The notes below the pieces were generated by a model. That model was not told the DNA's origin. It made no database searches and saw only the letters and a program-made list of their open reading frames with translations. This document shows positions 35,213 through 43,721 of a stretch of 64,000 bases of DNA, piece by piece; the first letter of the stretch is position 1; each line of letters opens with the position of its first letter. The stretch comes from Clostridium gelidum. GTDB taxonomy: Bacteria; Bacillota; Clostridia; Clostridiales; Clostridiaceae. The translations under genes and the position numbers were made by a program. The stretch spans positions 2,451,001-2,515,000 of the forward strand of contig NZ_AP024849.1 in the NCBI RefSeq assembly GCF_019977655.1, given 5' to 3'.

Positions 35213-36946
35213 TTAATTCGCCTCCAATGCAAGTGATTCAAAATCTTGGAATTGATGAGAATAAACATTGTAATAGTAGCCTTTAGAATTAACTAAGTTC
35301 GAATGTTTGCCTATTTCTACAATCCTACCATCTTTCATAAATAGAATAATATCTGCATCTTTTACTCCAGATATTCTATGTGCAATTATAAAGGTTGTAG
35401 TTTTTCTCTTATTATTTTTTAGATTTTGAAGTACGTTAAATTCAGTTTCCATATCAAGAGCTGAAGTTGAGTCATCAAGAATTAATATAGGTGATTTTCT
35501 AATTATTGCTCTTGATAGTGCAAGTCTTTGTTTTTGTCCACCAGATAATCCAAGTCCTCTTTCACCAATAACAGTATCAAAACCATCAGGCATTTCTTTA
35601 ATAAAAGAGTAAGCGCTGCTGTCTTTAACTGCTTTTATTAAGGTGCTTTCTGATTTATTACTACCAAAATCAATATTGTTTTTTATTGTATCTGAAAACA
35701 GGAACGTATCTTGAAAGACAACTGACATATTAGCTCTTAAAGTTTCTAAGTTCCAATCCTTAACATTAACATTATCAACTAAAACTTCGCCTTTAGTTAC
35801 ATCGTAGTGTCTTCCAATTAATGAAAGTAATGTACTTTTACCACAGCCAGTAGTTCCCATTATAGCAACACTACTACCTGATGGAATATTTAAATTTATA
35901 TCATGTAAGACTTCTGTATTATTATAAGAAAAACTTACATTTTTAAATACAACATCCCCTTTAACAACAGTTGGATTGTAACTATTTTCTTTAGAAGCAA
36001 TTGTTGGTTTTCTATCTAGTATATCTTTTATTTTAGCCATAGAAGCTTTATTTTGAGAAAGTAAGTTAATGAGCGATCCTAAATTTCTAACACACCAAGA
36101 AAGATTGAATATATAGCTAGTAAAAGCAACTAAACTGCCTAAACTCAAGTTTCCTTGAATACATAAATATCCACCATACACTATCATTATAATTGGTGCA
36201 CTGTTTGTTAAAAATTCAATTAAAGGTCCATAAGTACCAACAATTTTTGCTTGTTGTACATTTAAATCAAAGAACTTTTGGTTTACTTTTAAAAATTTTG
36301 ATATTTCATGTTTTTCACGAGCAAAGGCTTTTACAAGTCTAATTCCAGAAACATCTTGTTGGACTATAGAATTAATTTCTGCAGTTTGATCACTAATTTG
36401 TGAATACACAGTCCAGAACTTCTTGTCCATAATTGTGCCAATATAAGCTACAGGTAGTAGTACAGCTAAACATATAATTGTGAGTGATGGATTTAAGCTG
36501 AACATTATAATAGCAGATACAGAAAAAAGTATTATTGCTTCAATGAATACTCTCATTCCAAAGGCTAAAGTATCCCAAACAATATCAACATCTTCAATAA
36601 TTCTTGATAATAATTCTCCAGTATTATTATTATCAAAAAATGAAAATTCAAATGATTGAAATTTAGAGTATAAATCTTGTCTTAATTCTTTGCAAACAAT
36701 GACAGCAAATTTATCGAATAAATATTCCTTCAAATATCCTAGTATGCCTTGGATTAAAGCAAATAAGATTATAGTCATTAAGAAAATAAATAAATAATTT
36801 TCCATATCACCGAGAATAATGTTATCTATAAATATCTTTTGAAGATAAGGATAAGCACTGTCTATACAAATGCATCCTATCATAGAAGCAATAGGGATAA
36901 TTAAAAGTTTCCATTGTTTTGCAATGTAAGTTTTAAATAAAGTCAT
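35213..36946 (-). CDS. ABC exporter half-transporter, first subunit (BmrC/LmrC-like)
   Basis: A 577-residue half-exporter with six N-terminal helices. Its ATPase domain has GTTGCGKST (Walker A), GLSGGQKQRLALS (signature), ILILDDSTSALD (Walker B) and IAHRIS (H-loop). The residue after Walker B aspartate is D, not the catalytic glutamate (LDDSTS). This marks the degenerate subunit typical of heterodimeric exporters such as BmrCD, and the partner has the normal LDEAT. AAAGGAGG precedes the ATG. The 5' leader contains a 29-codon ORF and an attenuator, implying induction by ribosome-targeting compounds. Confidence 0.9.
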   Translation of the reverse strand: MTLFKTYIAKQWKLLIIPIASMIGCICIDSAYPYLQKIFIDNIILGDMENYLFIFLMTIILFALIQGILGYLKEYLFDKFAVIVCKELRQDLYSKFQSFEFSFFDNNNTGELLSRIIEDVDIVWDTLAFGMRVFIEAIILFSVSAIIMFSLNPSLTIICLAVLLPVAYIGTIMDKKFWTVYSQISDQTAEINSIVQQDVSGIRLVKAFAREKHEISKFLKVNQKFFDLNVQQAKIVGTYGPLIEFLTNSAPIIMIVYGGYLCIQGNLSLGSLVAFTSYIFNLSWCVRNLGSLINLLSQNKASMAKIKDILDRKPTIASKENSYNPTVVKGDVVFKNVSFSYNNTEVLHDINLNIPSGSSVAIMGTTGCGKSTLLSLIGRHYDVTKGEVLVDNVNVKDWNLETLRANMSVVFQDTFLFSDTIKNNIDFGSNKSESTLIKAVKDSSAYSFIKEMPDGFDTVIGERGLGLSGGQKQRLALSRAIIRKSPILILDDSTSALDMETEFNVLQNLKNNKRKTTTFIIAHRISGVKDADIILFMKDGRIVEIGKHSNLVNSKGYYYNVYSHQFQDFESLALEAN

Positions 36947-37030
36947 AAAAAAGTCCTCCTTTTGAGATCGTTGATGTTTAAAATGAATGTTAAAACATGT
37001 GTAAAATTACCTTTATAAATAATTTTAAGC

Positions 37031-37061
37031 ACAAAAAAACACAGCTATTCAGAGCTGTGTT
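37031..37061 (-). terminator. Attenuator terminator in the ABC exporter leader
   Basis: On the minus strand AACACAGCT (37061-37053) pairs with AGCTGTGTT (37046-37038) and is followed by a run of T. It lies about 50 bases after the leader ORF stop and 85 bases before the exporter start. Its 5' arm can instead pair with TTCATCTGTG inside the leader ORF, giving an antiterminator. Confidence 0.75.
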
Positions 37062-37112
37062 AAATTCAAAATATAATGCGATCAGTTAAATATTATAAAT
37101 AAAACTAATAAA

Positions 37113-37202
37113 TCACATGGATTCTCTATTTTGAGGTTTCACAGATGAATAAATATCAATGTTAAATTGTATTGAAACAGTAAATATTTTATTAGTATTC
37201 AT
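37113..37202 (-). CDS. 29-residue regulatory leader peptide
   Basis: A strong AAAAGGAGG site precedes an ATG encoding 29 residues, beginning MNTNKIFTVSIQFNIDIYSS and ending VKPQNRESM. It lies on the exporter transcript, upstream of an intrinsic terminator. The codons TCA-TCT-GTG (forward 37140-37150) are complementary to the attenuator 5' arm. A ribosome stalled early would leave this stretch free to form the antiterminator. This is the arrangement of Bacillus bmrB upstream of bmrCD. The peptide itself has no other recognisable function. Confidence 0.65.
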   Translation of the reverse strand: MNTNKIFTVSIQFNIDIYSSVKPQNRESM

Positions 37203-37245
37203 AGTTAAACCTCCTTTTAAATTATTTCTTAAACATCATTTATAA

Positions 37246-37274
37246 AATATACCACCAATTTACATAAAAAGCAA
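37246..37274 (-). promoter_or_regulatory. Promoter of the ABC exporter operon
   Basis: On the minus strand TTGCTT (37274-37269) and TATATT (37251-37246) are spaced by 17 bases. Transcription would start near 37239, about 37 bases before the leader-peptide ATG. Confidence 0.6.
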
Positions 37275-37311
37275 TAGAAATATTAAAAAACCAAAATATG
37301 ACTATAAAAGC

Positions 37312-37343
37312 AAATAACTTCTTAACAATTTAAGAAGTTATTT
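37312..37343 (-). terminator. Hairpin after the 34-residue ORF
   Basis: AAATAACTTCTTA (37312-37324) and TAAGAAGTTATTT (37331-37343) are perfect complements. On the minus strand the stem is followed by GCTTTTA. It closes the small-gene transcript before the exporter promoter. Confidence 0.5.
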
Positions 37344-37363
37344 ATAGCACAAATACAAAAATA

Positions 37364-37468
37364 TCAATCTTTTTTATGTGTCTTTTTAGTATGTTTAATT
37401 CCGGAATTATTTGCTTTCTTTTCTTTTTCTTGTTGGCTTGCACAAGAAGAATCTTTTTTTTCACTCAT
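37364..37468 (-). CDS. 34-residue lysine-rich small protein
   Basis: GGAGGG precedes an ATG encoding 34 residues that begin MSEKKDSSCASQQEKEKK and end in a basic IKHTKKTHKKD tail. The strand opposite shows a poly-T-rich frame that looks like its shadow. The site, spacing and hairpin terminator support a real gene. It is highly charged with a single cysteine and no membrane segment. I know of no family; nucleic-acid binding is conceivable from charge alone. Confidence 0.5.
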   Translation of the reverse strand: MSEKKDSSCASQQEKEKKANNSGIKHTKKTHKKD

Positions 37469-37617
37469 ATGATGTATCCCTCCATCCGTAATAATTTAGG
37501 CATATTACAGTACTATTTTCTTCAATATACAAATTATCATACTATGAAATTAATAGTAAAAATATAAAATTTATCTCACATATAAAGAAATGAGAACTAA
37601 AAGTTGTTAGACATCAG

Positions 37618-37783
37618 ATAAGGCACAATCAAAAAAATAACAAGTCCATTTGCCAGACTATTTTCCATCATGCTACTTCGGCAAATTGACCTAATAGAAC
37701 CGCTTTGAGGGCAATTCGTCTCCTTGCCTGATGAAAAATATTCATGGCAACTTTTGACTTGTTATTTATTTTCATGCGCCTAA
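37618..37783. repeat. Dispersed repeat element, copy R2
   Basis: A 166-bp copy with ends ATAAGGCAC and GCGCCTAA and inner inverted AATAACAAGT/ACTTGTTATT. It is the same length as R1. It overlaps the 3' end of the DMT transporter gene on the minus strand and supplies its last codons (LGA) and stop. Confidence 0.75.
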
Positions 37784-38704
37784 AGTCTTTTCTTGAATAG
37801 AATTCCTATTGTTTGAAAAAATATTAAAATTAAGTCCATTTTCTGAAACATAAACTCCAAGAAATATTAATAATGCTCCGATTCCGGAATAGAGTGTAAT
37901 TTTTTCATGAAGTATTGTTACAGAAAGTATTAAAGTAATTGCGGGAATAAGATAAATATAGTTATTAGTTTTTACGACTCCTAATTTATTTACAGTGAAA
38001 TTCCACATAACATAACAAATGCTAGAAGCTACAATCCCTAAAAATAATAGGTTAGACATTATTTCAAAGGTTAAGAGTTTAGATATATCAAAATTAAATT
38101 CTGACGTAAATAAAAATGGAATCATGGTAAGTAAAGCGTAGAAAAATATTTTTCTTGTTAAATATAAGGGATTATATTTGCTACCCAATTTCTTAGTTAT
38201 TATTGAATAAACAGACCAAGATACAGCAGCACATAAAGCAAGAATATCACCTATTGGGTTTAGCTTTAACATAAAGCTACCATTGAACATAACTAAAATA
38301 ACTCCTGAAATTGCAATTACAAATCCTAAAAATAGATTTTTATTAAGTTTTTCATTCTTAGTAAAAAAGTGCGCAAGAAGTGCTGTAATAATTGGCGCTG
38401 TTGCAACTATTAATCCTACATTTGAAACTTGTGAAATTTTCACAGCAGAGTTTTCAGTTAAAAAGTATAGTGATCCACCGGCTATTCCTGATAGCAAAAA
38501 CATGAGTTCTTCTTTTAATGAATCTATCTTATGAAATTTTGGATGTATTATAAGCAGTAAAAAATATGCTATTACAAATCTATAAAACATAACTTCAAGT
38601 GGAGTAAATGTATTTAATAGTATTTTGCTAGAAATAAATGTTGCTGACCAAATAACTACAGTTATTAAAGCTAATAAATTTAAGAAAAGTTTTTTGTCAT
38701 TCAT
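37772..38704 (-). CDS. EamA/DMT superfamily transporter
   Basis: A 310-residue membrane protein with ten predicted helices arranged as two EamA repeats (about residues 6-135 and 150-290). The first has the typical WSATFISSKILL, and the second includes AAVSWSVYSIITKKLG and LFLGIVASSICYVMWNFTVNKLG. Members export or import amino acids, metabolites or nucleobases; the substrate is unknown. AAAGGAGA precedes the ATG. The C-terminal LGA and stop lie within repeat R2, so the original tail may have been altered. Confidence 0.85.
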   Translation of the reverse strand: MNDKKLFLNLLALITVVIWSATFISSKILLNTFTPLEVMFYRFVIAYFLLLIIHPKFHKIDSLKEELMFLLSGIAGGSLYFLTENSAVKISQVSNVGLIVATAPIITALLAHFFTKNEKLNKNLFLGFVIAISGVILVMFNGSFMLKLNPIGDILALCAAVSWSVYSIITKKLGSKYNPLYLTRKIFFYALLTMIPFLFTSEFNFDISKLLTFEIMSNLLFLGIVASSICYVMWNFTVNKLGVVKTNNYIYLIPAITLILSVTILHEKITLYSGIGALLIFLGVYVSENGLNFNIFSNNRNSIQEKTLGA

Positions 38705-38887
38705 TGGGTTAGTCTCCTTTTATAATTTTATATGATCAATATAATATACAGTAACTTAAACTTTTAATAAATGCAATATGAATAAATTAAAAAAAATAAT
38801 ATTGTGTTATGTCTAAAATTATCAAATAGTGCTAGAATTAATTATAATGATAAATTTAAAAAATGATATAAGGAATATGACATAAAA

Positions 38888-38929
38888 TAGACTAGCATGC
38901 TGACTTGTTATTTTCTGGAATATGCCTAA
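38888..38929. repeat. Short relative of the dispersed repeat (R4)
   Basis: The segment contains CTAGCATGCTGACTTGTTAT and ends AATATGCCTAA, resembling the inverted end of R1-R3. It lies directly before the Cof phosphatase ribosome-binding site. Confidence 0.4.
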
Positions 38930-38947
38930 ATGAGACGAGGGATAATT

Positions 38948-39754
38948 ATGAATAAGAAATTTGATGGATATGTTATAGTATCTGATTTAGATGGAACTTT
39001 ATTGGATAATAATAAAAATATTTCAAAAGAAAATCTGGAAGCTATAAATTATTTTACACAAAATGGAGGAAAATTTTCAGTAGCTACGGGAAGAGTTGTA
39101 GAAGCTACTGAAGAATATCTTTTAAAAATAGAAGTTAATCTCCCAATAATAGTGTACAATGGTGGCGTTATATATGATCATAATAATAAAAAAATACTAA
39201 GTGAAAAATTTGTAGATGATAATCAAAAGCAAATTGCGCTTAGGATTAAAGAAGATGATGAGAATATAGGAATTGAGATATATGCAAACAGAAAACTGTA
39301 TATTCTTAGAGATTCAGGGAACTCAATTAGATCTGCAACACAAATGCTTGATATAATATATGATATTACAGAAGATGTTTTTTCAATGAATTGGCATAAA
39401 ATATTAGTGGTTGGGAAAAGTGACGTTATAGATGGCATAGAGAAAACATTTGAAGATAAATATAATATAAAAGGAACTAGAAGTGGAAAAACATCATTTG
39501 AATTATTACCAGCAAATGAATCTAAAGGACAAGCGCTAAAAAGTATAATAGAAATGTATAATTTAGATCAGAGCAAAGTTATATGTGTTGGAGATAATAT
39601 GAATGATGTAGAGTTATTACAAGAAGCTGCCTTTTCTTTTTGTCCTAAAAATGGTTCGGAAGAATTAAAGAAATATGCTGATTTTATAGCTCCAAGCAAT
39701 GAAGAACATGTGATAAAACATATAGTTATGTGGGTTGAAGATAAATTAAGTTAA
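38948..39754 (+). CDS. Cof-type HAD-IIB phosphatase
   Basis: A 268-residue HAD-IIB protein. Motif I is VSDLDGTLLDNN (D13, D15), motif II includes ATGR, the motif III lysine is in ESKGQALK, and motif IV is VGDNMNDVELL. The cap between about residues 85 and 185 is of the C2 type. Family members dephosphorylate sugar phosphates, pyridoxal phosphate or FMN. An in-frame ATG occurs at 38930, but GAGGG (38937-38941) supports 38948. Confidence 0.88.
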   Translation: MNKKFDGYVIVSDLDGTLLDNNKNISKENLEAINYFTQNGGKFSVATGRVVEATEEYLLKIEVNLPIIVYNGGVIYDHNNKKILSEKFVDDNQKQIALRIKEDDENIGIEIYANRKLYILRDSGNSIRSATQMLDIIYDITEDVFSMNWHKILVVGKSDVIDGIEKTFEDKYNIKGTRSGKTSFELLPANESKGQALKSIIEMYNLDQSKVICVGDNMNDVELLQEAAFSFCPKNGSEELKKYADFIAPSNEEHVIKHIVMWVEDKLS

Positions 39755-39763
39755 AATAATATA

Positions 39764-39802
39764 AAGGCTAGAGAGCAATGAACTCTCTAACCTTATTTTT
39801 GT
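39764..39802. terminator. Bidirectional terminator between convergent genes
   Basis: AAGGCTAGAGAG (39764-39775) pairs with CTCTCTAACCTT (39783-39794), with one mismatch, and is followed by ATTTTTGTTT. Confidence 0.7.
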
Positions 39803-39813
39803 TTAATGAATTT

Positions 39814-41022
39814 TCAATTATTTGTTTTGCTATCATAAGATTTACTTTTAGCTTTATCTTGTTTTGCGTCAGAAGCATAGTGACTATCTTCTAAAATACC
39901 ACCAAATACTTTCTTTTCAGTGAATTTTACAGTAAATGCCCTTTCATATTGCTTTATTATATTAAGTTGCTTAATTGTAGTTATACATATGGATGTGCCA
40001 TGTGCATCCCCTCTAGCAGTTCTTCCAGATCTATGTAAATATTCATTTAATTTCAGTGGTAAGTCTAGATGGAATACATGAGTTATACCTTCAACATCAA
40101 GTCCTCTAGCGGTAATGTCTGATGAAACTAATATTTTAATTTTTCCATGTCTAAAGCTTTCAATGGCAAGTTTTCTATCTTCTTTAGAAATTTTTCCGTT
40201 CATAGCAAAACAATCTTTACTATGATAATTAAGTTTTACAGTAGTTAATTCAATATCTTCATTATCATTAACAAAAATAATTGCTTTTTCTGGTTTCACA
40301 GCTACAATAATTTTTCTTAGAGTTTCAAATTTATCACGTCTATCACACACTACAAACATATGCTCGATGTTAGGGTTTATAGTTGGTTTATCTTCAGACT
40401 TTATAACTACAGGTTCTTTCATTAAATCCGTAGCAGTCGCAAGGGTTTCAAGTTTTATAGAAGCTGAAAAGACCATAAGCTGTCTATCTTTCATAGTAGT
40501 TTTTATAATATCTTTAACGGTATCTGCTCTCTTAGGATCTAATAAGTTATCACCTTCATCTATAACAATTGTTTTTATAGTATGAGCAGCTATCTTTTTC
40601 TTTTTGATAAGATCAAGAATTCTACCTGTTGTCCCTACAATTATATGTGGTTTATTATCCTTGAGTTTTTTAATTTGATTATTTATATTTACCTCTCCAA
40701 TAATTGACATAGAGGTTACAGGAACACCAGAATTTTCAGCAAGAAGCTTAATTTGATCTTCTATTTGTATAGCAAGCTCATGGGTTGGTGCTAAAATCAT
40801 TCCTTGCATTTCTCTTTTTGAAGTATCTATTTTATGAAACATAGGGATAAGATAAGCTAAAGTTTTACCACTTCCAGTAAAAGCTTCTCCAATTATATCT
40901 TTGTTTTCAAGAGCTGGTAAAATAGATGAAGCTTGAATTGGAGTTGGAACGGTAATGCCTTGCTTTAAAAGCCCCTCTATTATATTTGAATTTACGTTTA
41001 AATCAGTAAAAGAATTATTCAT
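39814..41022 (-). CDS. DEAD-box ATP-dependent RNA helicase (DEGD variant)
   Basis: A 402-residue helicase core. Motifs in order are a Q-motif-like TPIQASSILP, motif I AFTGSGKT, Ia APTHELA, motif II VIDEGD, motif III SAS, motif IV AIIFVND, motif V SSDITARGLDVEG and motif VI HRSGRTARG. Motif II reads DEGD in place of DEAD, which keeps both acidic residues. The C-terminal tail is short and lysine-rich. It probably unwinds RNA in cold growth, ribosome assembly or decay. ATG 41037 overlaps the AAGGAGA site, so 41022 is the likely start. Confidence 0.88.
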   Translation of the reverse strand: MNNSFTDLNVNSNIIEGLLKQGITVPTPIQASSILPALENKDIIGEAFTGSGKTLAYLIPMFHKIDTSKREMQGMILAPTHELAIQIEDQIKLLAENSGVPVTSMSIIGEVNINNQIKKLKDNKPHIIVGTTGRILDLIKKKKIAAHTIKTIVIDEGDNLLDPKRADTVKDIIKTTMKDRQLMVFSASIKLETLATATDLMKEPVVIKSEDKPTINPNIEHMFVVCDRRDKFETLRKIIVAVKPEKAIIFVNDNEDIELTTVKLNYHSKDCFAMNGKISKEDRKLAIESFRHGKIKILVSSDITARGLDVEGITHVFHLDLPLKLNEYLHRSGRTARGDAHGTSICITTIKQLNIIKQYERAFTVKFTEKKVFGGILEDSHYASDAKQDKAKSKSYDSKTNN

Positions 41023-41104
41023 TGATTTCTCCTTCATAGTTTAATTTTTTGGACATAATATATAGCCTACAATTATTATAAGCTTATGTCATATATTAAA
41101 ATTT

Positions 41105-41133
41105 ACGCATCTAAAAACTATTTAAAGATGCGT
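41105..41133. other. Hairpin upstream of the minus-strand helicase
   Basis: ACGCATCT (41105-41112) pairs with AGATGCGT (41126-41133). It lies in the 5' leader region of the helicase gene on the minus strand and could be a leader structure; cold-responsive control is a speculative option. Confidence 0.3.
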
Positions 41134-41305
41134 CTTTATATATTGTTATTTAATTATATCCTTATTATGTTCATTTTTCTAGCTAAAGTTACATGATTTT
41201 ATACATTTCTAAGGGTAGTGCAACTAATAGTTTACAAAAATATGTTCTATAGTTGATAGTAATAAAATTGTAGTTTTGCTATTATTAAAAAGAGGTGAAT
41301 AAAAA

Positions 41306-41995
41306 ATGAGTTTTCCGGAAAATTTGCAAAGACTAAGAAAAGCAAATAAATTATCTCAAGAAAAATTAGCAGAAATAATGAATATTTCTAGGCAAGCTAT
41401 TGCTAAATGGGAATCTGCACAATCATATCCGGATATTAATAAGCTAATAACTTTAAGCAATTTATTTAAAATTAGCATTGATGATTTAGTTAAGGATAAT
41501 GAAAAAAATCTATGTGAACTAAAAGGAAAAGTTGATATAAATGGAGGGTTTATTTTGGATAAAAAAGTAATAGATTTTATGATTAGAGCAAAGAGAGCAA
41601 CTTATGCTGGAAAAGGTGCAGACGTGATTTCAAGTAGACCTAATTCTCATGATTTAGAACACATTGAAGGAAATTTAAAATATTATGACACATATTTAGG
41701 TGGAGAGAAGTTTGCAGGAGAAGAGGCTTTATGGAAAGATAACATTCCTTTTTGGTCAATGAATTATATAGGACGAGTTCTTGATGAAGGATTTTTAGGA
41801 GATTTCTTAAAAGAAGCATTAGCTTTAGTCCCAAAAGAATATCCATATCGCGGGCCTCTTGAACATGAGAATGGAGAGTACAAATATATCTGTACTGTAG
41901 AGGGCGACTTTACATGGTATAGTGGTCATGAAGAAATTTATAAAAATGATGTAAAAGTCTATGAGTGTAATTTTCATGGAGGATTAATAAAATAA
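41306..41995 (+). CDS. XRE-family regulator with DUF5680 domain
   Basis: A 229-residue protein. Residues 1-65 form a Cro/C1-type helix-turn-helix (LRKANKLSQEKLAEIMNISRQAIAKWES, recognition helix SRQAIAKWES). Residues about 85-229 match DUF5680, with IDFMIRAKRATYAGKGAD and EGDFTWYSGHEEIY. The C-terminal domain may sense a ligand or substrate. AAAGAGGTG precedes the ATG. It is monocistronic with its own terminator. Targets are unknown. Confidence 0.82.
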   Translation: MSFPENLQRLRKANKLSQEKLAEIMNISRQAIAKWESAQSYPDINKLITLSNLFKISIDDLVKDNEKNLCELKGKVDINGGFILDKKVIDFMIRAKRATYAGKGADVISSRPNSHDLEHIEGNLKYYDTYLGGEKFAGEEALWKDNIPFWSMNYIGRVLDEGFLGDFLKEALALVPKEYPYRGPLEHENGEYKYICTVEGDFTWYSGHEEIYKNDVKVYECNFHGGLIK

Positions 41996-42002
41996 ATTCT
42001 AA

Positions 42003-42040
42003 TGCATAGCTTGTATTTAAATATGTAGGCTATGTTTTTT
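42003..42040 (+). terminator. Terminator after the XRE regulator
   Basis: GCATAGC (42004-42010) pairs with GCTATGT (42029-42035) and is followed by TTTTT. Confidence 0.65.
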
Positions 42041-42200
42041 ATATATCTTAGGAAACATTACTTATAATTATGTTTTAAGAACTAACATAACGCGTTAAAT
42101 TATTATGTTTTAAAAATGAATAAGAATGGTATAATAAGAAGGATTGATATAATTACTAATGAAGACGTTAGTAATTTAGAGTGAGGAGATAATTTAACAT

Positions 42201-43643
42201 ATGAATAGTGAATTTAGTAAATTTAAAATAGGAGAGGAACTTTTGAAGTCCATAGAAGGTCTTGGATATAAGACTCCTTCAGAAGTTCAAGAAAAGGTAA
42301 TACCAGAGATTCTTAAAAATAATGATGTTATAGTTAAGTCACAAACAGGAAGCGGAAAGACAGCAGCCTTTGGTATTCCTTTATGTGAAAAAATAGATTG
42401 GGAAGAAAATAGTCCTCAAGTATTAGTTTTGACACCAACAAGAGAACTTGCAGTTCAAGTAAGTGAAGATATATCTAATATAGGAAGATTTAAAAGAATT
42501 AAAGCTATTGCAGTTTTTGGTAAAGAGCCAATAACAGATCAAATAAGAAAATTGAAACAAAAGACTCATATAGTAGTTGGAACTCCAGGAAGAGTTTTTG
42601 ATCACATTGATAAAGGAAGCCTTGATCTATCAAAAATAAAATATTTTGTTATAGATGAAGCTGATGAAATGCTTAATATGGGATTTATAGATCAAGTTGA
42701 AGATATAATTAAGAAACTTCCAAGGAAAAAGGTTACTATGCTATTTTCAGCAACAATGCCAGATGAAATTAAAAATTTATCCAAGAAGCATATGAATAAA
42801 CCAGTAGATATTACTATTGAAAGTCAAAAACTCATTACAGATAATATAGAACACACTTTATATTATGTGAATTATGAAAAAAAGTTAGAAAACTTAAATA
42901 GTATATTAATACATGAAAAACCTGAAACTGCTATTATATTTGCTAGAACTCAAGAAAATGTAGATAAAGTATTTGAATTTTTAAAGACAAAAAGATATTC
43001 GGTTAATAAAATTCATGGTGGAATGCTTCAAAAAGAAAGACTTAGCACTATGGAAAGCTATAGACGTGGAGATTTTAGATTGCTTGTTGCAACAGATGTA
43101 GCTTCAAGAGGAATTGATATTGAAGGTATAACTCATGTAATAAATTATGAGCTTCCAGTAGAAAAAGAAGCTTATGTACATAGAATAGGAAGATGCGGAC
43201 GTGCAGGCGCAAAGGGGAAAGCTATAACTTTTTGTGTTAAGGAGAAAGACAATCTTTTAAGTCAAATTGAAGAACTTATAGGTTTTAAACTTCCAGTTTG
43301 TTATATTCCAGGTAAAGAGCAAATAGAAGAAGAAAGAGAAGAAAGCACTGAATTACTTCAAAGTAAACCTAAGAAAAAAACAGAAAAAGCTAAAATTATA
43401 AATACTAACATAACTAAAATTTATTTAAATGGCGGAAAGAAAAAGAAACTCCGAGCTGGAGATATAGTGGGAGCTATCTGTAATATAGAAGGATTAAGTG
43501 CAGATGATATTGGAATAATTGATATACAAGATTCAGTATCTTATGTAGATATATTAAATGGAAAAGGAAAAAAAGTTGTAGATGAATTAAAAAATATGAC
43601 TATAAAAGGTAAGAAAATAACTATAGAAAAAGCATATAAATAA
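42201..43643 (+). CDS. DEAD-box RNA helicase with DbpA RNA-binding domain
   Basis: A 480-residue helicase: Q motif TPSEVQEKVIP, motif I SQTGSGKT, Ia TPTRELA, motif II VIDEADEML, motif III SAT, motif V ATDVASRGIDIEG and motif VI HRIGRCGRAG. After a lysine-rich linker, residues about 405-480 form a DbpA/YxiN-type RNA-binding domain (IYLNGGKKKKLRAGDIVGAI, ending GKKITIEKAYK). That domain targets hairpin 92 of 23S rRNA in the Bacillus YxiN protein, so a role in large-subunit assembly is likely. GTGAGGAGA precedes the ATG. The name DbpA or YxiN would both apply. Confidence 0.9.
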   Translation: MNSEFSKFKIGEELLKSIEGLGYKTPSEVQEKVIPEILKNNDVIVKSQTGSGKTAAFGIPLCEKIDWEENSPQVLVLTPTRELAVQVSEDISNIGRFKRIKAIAVFGKEPITDQIRKLKQKTHIVVGTPGRVFDHIDKGSLDLSKIKYFVIDEADEMLNMGFIDQVEDIIKKLPRKKVTMLFSATMPDEIKNLSKKHMNKPVDITIESQKLITDNIEHTLYYVNYEKKLENLNSILIHEKPETAIIFARTQENVDKVFEFLKTKRYSVNKIHGGMLQKERLSTMESYRRGDFRLLVATDVASRGIDIEGITHVINYELPVEKEAYVHRIGRCGRAGAKGKAITFCVKEKDNLLSQIEELIGFKLPVCYIPGKEQIEEEREESTELLQSKPKKKTEKAKIINTNITKIYLNGGKKKKLRAGDIVGAICNIEGLSADDIGIIDIQDSVSYVDILNGKGKKVVDELKNMTIKGKKITIEKAYK

Positions 43644-43721
43644 AATTAGGTGTATAATAATTAACGAGAGTAAAATAATAAGGTACTCTGTAATATAATT
43701 TTAAAGAGGTGTTATTTAAAA

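Noticed and set aside
37376..37567. 63-codon plus-strand frame
   Set aside because: It is antisense to the lysine-rich 34-codon ORF, lacks a ribosome-binding site and is a low-complexity Phe/Leu shadow of AAA/GAA codons.
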